This document shows, in pieces, positions 9,604 to 13,606 of a DNA stretch of 13,606 bases (position 1 is the stretch's first letter; every line of letters starts with the position of its first letter). The stretch comes from Annulohypoxylon bovei var. microspora. Taxonomy: Eukaryota; Ascomycota; Sordariomycetes; Xylariales; Hypoxylaceae. A program made the position numbers and the translations under genes. The DNA lies in contig MU405510.1 of the NCBI GenBank assembly GCA_022836615.1, positions 1-13,606 on the forward strand, given 5' to 3'. The notes beneath the pieces are model-generated. The model was not told where the DNA came from, made no database searches, and was given only the letters and a program-made list of their open reading frames with translations.

Positions 9604-10440
9604 TAATTATTTGCGTAAATAAAACGTTAATAATGTAAATTAATTCATTTTTATATTTTTTTTTTATATTTTTATATCTTTTATATTAATTTTCGAAATT
9701 ATATTTAAAAGTTTTAATTTATTTAACGAGTTAACCGGCAAGGTTAAAGGTAAGGTTAAAGGTAAAGGTAAAGCAATAATAAATATTTTTAACGTTATTA
9801 AAGTTTTTAATGTTATTAATTTTATTAATTTTTAAAAGAATTATAATAACTTAGTTTATTAAATCCATTTACGGTTTAAACTATTGGTTTTTAATTAAAT
9901 AAAAGTTAACGAAAACTTAAATAAAAACATAAACAATTAATTTAAACACGTATTTAATTTAATAACGAACTTTATGATAATTATAATAATAACGAAAATA
10001 ATTTAATTATATTAATATTATATTAATAAAAATTTAATATTAAATTATAATTAAGTTAAATCGTTAAGTTTATTATTACATGATTTAAATGAGTTTTTAA
10101 ATATTTGTTATATTAAATGGTACGACCTTAATTTATAATCGTTTTTATATTTAAAATAACCTAAAAATTATATATTAAATAAACGCTTTTTTAACAAGAA
10201 GTTTAACTTTTAAAGAATTAATATTTTAAACGAGGCTTAAATTAATTAAAAAGGAAAAATTAAATAAATTTAATTAAAAGTTATATTATTTATTAAAGCA
10301 TATAGGTTTCTTAAGTGTAAAGAAAAAAATAAAATGGTAATATTTTTATTATTAAAGTTAATATAAGCGGATTATATTGTTTTAAATAAGCTTAACGAAA
10401 TATAAAATAAGTTGAAGGTAGCTTTAATACTTTATTTTTT
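9604..10440 (+). other. leader region of copy 2
   Basis: This lies between the 5' LTR and the first gag-like reading. The tRNA primer-binding site should begin near 9604, but no match to a tRNA 3' end can be recognised after mutation. At about 9738-9775 a short G-retaining direct repeat occurs (AAGGTTAAAGGT, then GGTAAAGGTAAAG). From about 9998 the sequence matches copy 1 from 105, including GGGGCAATTT there against AAAATAATTT here. Part of gag may begin in this stretch, but the start cannot be fixed. Confidence 0.5.
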
Positions 10441-11240
10441 ATGGATTACGAGAATTTTTATAAAGTTATTAAATGATTTTTAATAAGTAATAATTTATGT
10501 GCGAATATGGAAACCGACTTAAGTTACATTTTTAAAAATAATATTCCAAGTGTTAAAAAAGCATTACGTACTTTATAATCCGTTTATTGTATTTATAACT
10601 TTATTATTATAATAAAATGAAAGTTTTATAAACTTTATAAAAAAAATGCGGGAAGCTTTTTATAAGCTTTTTATACGTATTAAAGATTTATATTAAAATT
10701 GTGAAATATTAATTAATTTGTTACGTATTTATATATTAAACGTATGGTTGTTATTTTATAATTAAATCGGTTCTTTAAATATAACTTAAGTAATAAAAAA
10801 AGTAATACGGCGAGCAGCTTTAATTATTTAAATATTAATTAAAAATAAAATATATAATATATTTATAATAATTATTATATTTCATGGTATAACGGCGTTT
10901 TTTTATAATTTGCGAATTTTAAAAGTAACGATAATTTAACCGGGCGTAGTTTAATTAAAACCTTAAGATTTAACGAAAATAATGCCGATGGCGGCATAAT
11001 AAACGATAATATCGGATTTTAAATAAAATGATTAATAAGTTAATTTAATTAAAAAAAAGAGCGGATTTATAATAAAAACATCCGATAATGAATGTTTTAA
11101 TTGTAATAAAAAAGGTTATTAAGTAAAGGATTGTATTTAAAAGCTACGTTTTCTTTGAAAAACCTTAATATATTTAACGAAATTTAAAAAAGTTATGTTA
11201 AAAGGCACCTTATTTAAAGAAAATAATAACGATCGTTAAA
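10441..11240 (+). pseudogene. gag remnant, copy 2, with nucleocapsid zinc knuckle
   Basis: The zinc knuckle lies at 11093-11134 and reads C-F-N-C-N-K-K-G-Y-stop-V-K-D-C. The histidine has become Tyr (CAT to TAT) and the following Gln a stop, both explained by C-to-T. Copy 1 keeps the histidine, completing a C-x2-C-x4-H-x4-C retroviral-type nucleic-acid-binding motif. ATG at 10441 is a possible start, but its frame differs by one from the knuckle, so either an indel lies between or gag starts elsewhere. The knuckle, protease, reverse transcriptase and RNase H of this copy share one frame (11093, 11570, 12530 and 13061 are congruent modulo 3). This suggests a single gag-pol reading frame in the ancestor. 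Confidence 0.65.
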
Positions 11241-11479
11241 AATTTAAAAAGAAAGTTCGAAATGTTTATAATAAATAAAAAAATAAAGGTGATAATAAAC
11301 GAGTCCATTTTATAAAAAACGAGGATAAAGAATAAGATTAATAAAACTTAATAAAAGCGTTGGTTAAATTAAATATTAATTTGGAATTTATTAATTTATT
11401 TAATAACCTTAGTAATAAAAATTAAAATAATTGTATTTATTTGGTAAAAATAAATAACGGTTTTAAATTATTATTATAT

Positions 11480-13342
11480 AAAGATAAGTTAATTAAGGAA
11501 GGATATAAAAAATAACATAACTTTTTCATGGTTAAATTAAATAATGAAAAATATTTTATAACTTTTTTCAATTATGGTTACGTGGTTTATTATGTTTTAT
11601 AATTTTTAGCAAAAAATTTATAAAAATATAAAATGAAGCGATTATTTATTATGATAAAAGTAAGCGGTTTAAGGCTACGTATAACGAAAGATATTATTAT
11701 TATAGTAAGGTTTAAAATTAAAGATAAGTATAACGTTTTATTTATGGTGTTAACGGGAATTATTTTAAATAAAATGTTTTTAAAAAACTTTATATTTGGA
11801 AAAAATGTATTTTATAAGTGGGAAATTTAATGTAAAAACGAGGTAAACGAAGAAATTATTATATTATAAAGATATGAAAGAAAATTTATTTTGGAATTAG
11901 TTAATAAAGTGTTAGTTAATTATGTATAAAAGTTAATTTTTAACGTTTTTTATAAGCTTAAATTACGATGGTATAAGGATATATTTATTATAAATAATGT
12001 GATTAATGTTTATTTAAATATTTATATTAATAAGGTATTTGAATTTTTCGATGAAAAGAAACGACGAATAAGTATAATTACGAAAATATAATATTATATT
12101 AATATAAGTGATTTTTTATTTATGAAGCTTTTTTTAAAAAGGTATAACTTATGGTAAAAGTAAGTGTTATGTGAATTCGTTAAAAAATACGAAGGAAAGA
12201 TTATTTAAAAGAATAAAAGTCTTTAAGTTTTATTATCGTTATTTACCTTTAAAAAAATATTTAATTAAATGGTTATATTAAATAAAATAAATTTAAATGT
12301 GATTTAACGTTTTTATTACGATTATTAAAAAGTTAATAAATGTATAAAAAAAAATGTATATTTATTATTTAATGTTATGGATTAAATTTAAAAGGCATTA
12401 AGTTATAAATGGTACGCTTTTATCGATTTAAAGGATAGGTTTTAATATATATTTATGTATAAATTTTATTACGAGAAAACGGCTTTTATAATTTTATTTA
12501 AAATATATAAATAAATAATGATATTATTTGGTTTAATAAACGTTTTAATGACGTTTTAAGCGCTTATAAAGGAAATTATGGCTCCTTTTATTAAATGGTT
12601 AATTAGATTGTTAAATGATATAATAATATAGGTTAATACGAAAAAATAATTGTATGAACGATTTTTAATGGTTTTTAAGCGTTTTGTAACATACGGTATA
12701 ATTGTTAATACCTTTAAGTTTTAACTTTTTATTAAAAAAGAAGTTTTTTTTAATTTTATTATTTTTAAAGCTGGTATTAAAGTAAATTTAATTAAGGTGG
12801 TAATAATTAAAAATTGCTTTAAATTTAAAATAATTATATAAATTAAAGCATTTATTAATATAATAAATTATTTTAAATATTTAATAAAAGATTATTTAAT
12901 AATAATAACCTTGTTAATAACCTTTATGGGTGGATTTAAGGGTGAATTTATCAAGTTAAATGTGAAAGCAATAATAACATGGGAAAAGATTTGTAATTTA
13001 ATTATTATTATGTTAATGGTATAACGATTTAATTGGAAATTATTTTTAATAATTAAATTAAACGTTAATAAATTATATGTTAAAATAGTTTTATTTTAAT
13101 TATATTTTCACGGTAATTAAAACGTTTTGCATTTAATAGCTTATTTTTTTAAAAAGCTTACGGATATATAAATATATTATTCAATTTAAAAAAGAAAATT
13201 ATTAAGAATTATATTATTATTATAACATTAATATTATTAAATAAAAGGAAAAGAAATTATAATGGTTATAAATTATGAATTATTTAAGTTAATTAATATT
13301 AAGGTTAAATAATTTATTAAGATTATACATTTCTTAGATATT
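11480..13342 (+). pseudogene. pol remnant, copy 2: protease, reverse transcriptase, RNase H (truncated)
   Basis: The retropepsin-like site at 11570-11590 reads N-Y-G-Y-V-V-Y where a D-x-G motif is expected. A stop-free piece of 65 codons (11633-11830) is the C-terminal part of the protease, not a gene. The reverse transcriptase shows F-G-L-I-N at 12527-12541 and L-N-D-I-I-I at 12611-12628, with the first catalytic Asp now Asn as in copy 1. A thumb-like region follows (about 12650-12960). RNase H has the D-A-S-like position at 13061-13069, now N-V-N, and H-L-I-A-Y-F-F-K-K-L-T-D at 13130-13165. The frame holds throughout, apart from stops explained by C-to-T or G-to-A. Sequence ends in the connection to integrase, where repeat B interrupts it. 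Confidence 0.85.
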
Positions 13343-13489
13343 AAAATTTTTGGGGTCTTTTTTTTCTTTTACCCGGTACGGCCTTCCACAATGTCCGGGA
13401 AAACGCGACCTCCGCAAGCTCCGGGGCGTTTTTACCCTCCCAAAGTTACGGGGACCGGGAAAAAGAAAAAAAAGACCCCAAAAATTTTT
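13343..13489. repeat. 147-bp MITE-like unit with about 34-bp terminal inverted repeats (intact copy)
   Basis: The left arm, from 13343 (AAAATTTTTGGGGTC, T8, CTTTT, ACCCGGT), is matched at the right end by ACCGGG, AAAAAG, A8, GACCCC and AAAAATTTTT, ending at 13489. The arms are nearly perfect complements. The 75-bp core contains a second, inner inverted pair: GGGAAAACGC near 13397 and GCGTTTTTACCC near 13427. No ORF of significance is present. This resembles a miniature inverted-repeat element, but both copies carry the same flanking minisatellite, so the mobile unit may be larger. Confidence 0.8.
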
Positions 13490-13509
13490 CTTCGCAGAAA
13501 GCTGTTGGT

Positions 13510-13582
13510 TGGGAAAACGGGGTGGAAAAAGGGTAGGAAAAGGGGTGGGAAACGGGGTGGGAAAGGGGGGCAATAGGGTGGA
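13510..13582 (+). repeat. G-rich minisatellite with quadruplex potential
   Basis: Units of about 12-13 bases based on GGGGTGGGAAA are repeated about five to six times. At least six G-runs of three or more occur between 13542 and 13578 (GGGG, GGG, GGGG, GGG, GGGGGG, GGG) with short loops, which fits the general G-quadruplex pattern on the + strand. All G lie on one strand. The inverted partner at 6042-6136 has a different number of units. Confidence 0.8.
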
Positions 13583-13606
13583 AAAAAAGACAGAATCCGT
13601 CCGGAG

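Larger units (their letters stand above)
9385..13342 (+). mobile_element. Ty3/gypsy-type LTR retrotransposon, copy 2 (interrupted at 13343, RIP-degraded)
   Basis: This is the second copy of the same family as 105-5169, in direct orientation. It begins with a 5' LTR (9385-9603), followed by a leader of several hundred bases and by gag, protease, reverse transcriptase and RNase H traces. It aligns with copy 1 from about 9998 up to ATATTA at 13337-13342 and then stops abruptly where repeat B begins. Integrase, polypurine tract and 3' LTR are absent from the window and may continue beyond repeat B. Mutation is somewhat lighter than in copy 1, with more G and C retained. Both copies carry private transitions, so one is not simply the ancestor of the other. 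Confidence 0.9.
13343..13606 (+). mobile_element. repeat B, nearly unmutated copy, interrupting retrotransposon copy 2
   Basis: A sharp change from AT-rich to GC-rich sequence occurs at 13343, exactly where the alignment of copy 2 with copy 1 ends. The segment contains the 147-bp hairpin-ended unit, a spacer with AGAAAGCTGTTGG, a G-rich minisatellite, and an end (GACAGAATCCGTCCGGAG) that leaves the window. The whole is the reverse complement of 6017-6304. The inserted end AAAATTTTTGGGGTC follows ATATTA; a TA, TTA or TTAA target duplication is possible but cannot be tested without the other end. Two overlapping reading frames here (13334-13573 on the minus strand, 13391-13576 on the plus) are repeat-derived and not credible genes. 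The element family is not recognised. Confidence 0.75.

Noticed and set aside
11633..11830. Stand-alone 65-codon gene
   Set aside because: It is in frame with the decayed protease site at 11570 and aligns with the stop-ridden copy 1 at about 1738, so it is a chance stop-free piece of the pol pseudogene.
13334..13576. Overlapping reading frames on both strands (79 codons minus, 61 codons plus)
   Set aside because: Both are translations of the G-rich minisatellite and the inverted repeat (P-F-P-T and K-R-G-G repeats). No domain is seen and the frame is not kept in the partner copy.
1..13606. Mitochondrial or yeast-type AT-rich genome with GC clusters, or a Plasmodium/Dictyostelium-like genome
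   Set aside because: The AT richness is explained by directional transitions between two copies of a nuclear-type LTR retrotransposon. The spared segments (9372-9466, 13350-13606) have ordinary G+C, so the background was not AT-rich originally.

Overview
This window holds no intact gene. It is very AT-rich DNA (by eye well under 25% G+C). The likely source is a filamentous ascomycete (Pezizomycotina), in a repeat block degraded by a RIP-like process (repeat-induced point mutation). The key evidence is a direct repeat: about 105-3447 and about 9998-13342 align collinearly (offset 9893-9895, few indels) and differ almost only by C-to-T and G-to-A changes, introduced independently in each copy. 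CpG is often retained while CpA/TpG looks scarce, as expected for ascomycete RIP. No host gene is present to fix the species.

Layout. (1) 1-104: a mixed-composition edge of unclear origin. (2) About 105-5169: retrotransposon copy 1, a Ty3/gypsy-type LTR element on the + strand, missing its 5' end here but retaining gag zinc-knuckle, protease, reverse transcriptase, RNase H and integrase traces, a polypurine tract and a 3' LTR. (3) 5170-6016: short AT tandem repeats, a C-biased CCACTT-rich stretch, a 12-bp AT satellite and TTAA runs. (4) 6017-6304: repeat B, mutated copy. It has a C-rich minisatellite next to a 147-bp segment with about 34-bp terminal inverted repeats. (5) 6305-9384: unclassified, strongly mutated AT-rich DNA containing a foldback, a 32-bp perfect palindrome and a 735-bp imperfect inverted repeat. 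(6) 9385-13342: retrotransposon copy 2 on the + strand, starting with its 5' LTR and cut in the RNase H/connection region. (7) 13343-13606: repeat B again, in the opposite orientation and hardly mutated, interrupting copy 2 and running off the window.

The story is one of nested decay. A retroelement of about 5.7 kb was present at least twice and both copies were heavily mutated, losing start codons and catalytic residues and gaining many stops. Repeat B, nearly unmutated, lies inside copy 2. An island of about 90 bp at the 5' end of copy 2's LTR escaped mutation and shows what the LTR originally looked like. The most unusual features are repeat B, the large inverted repeat near 7371, and the spared LTR island.
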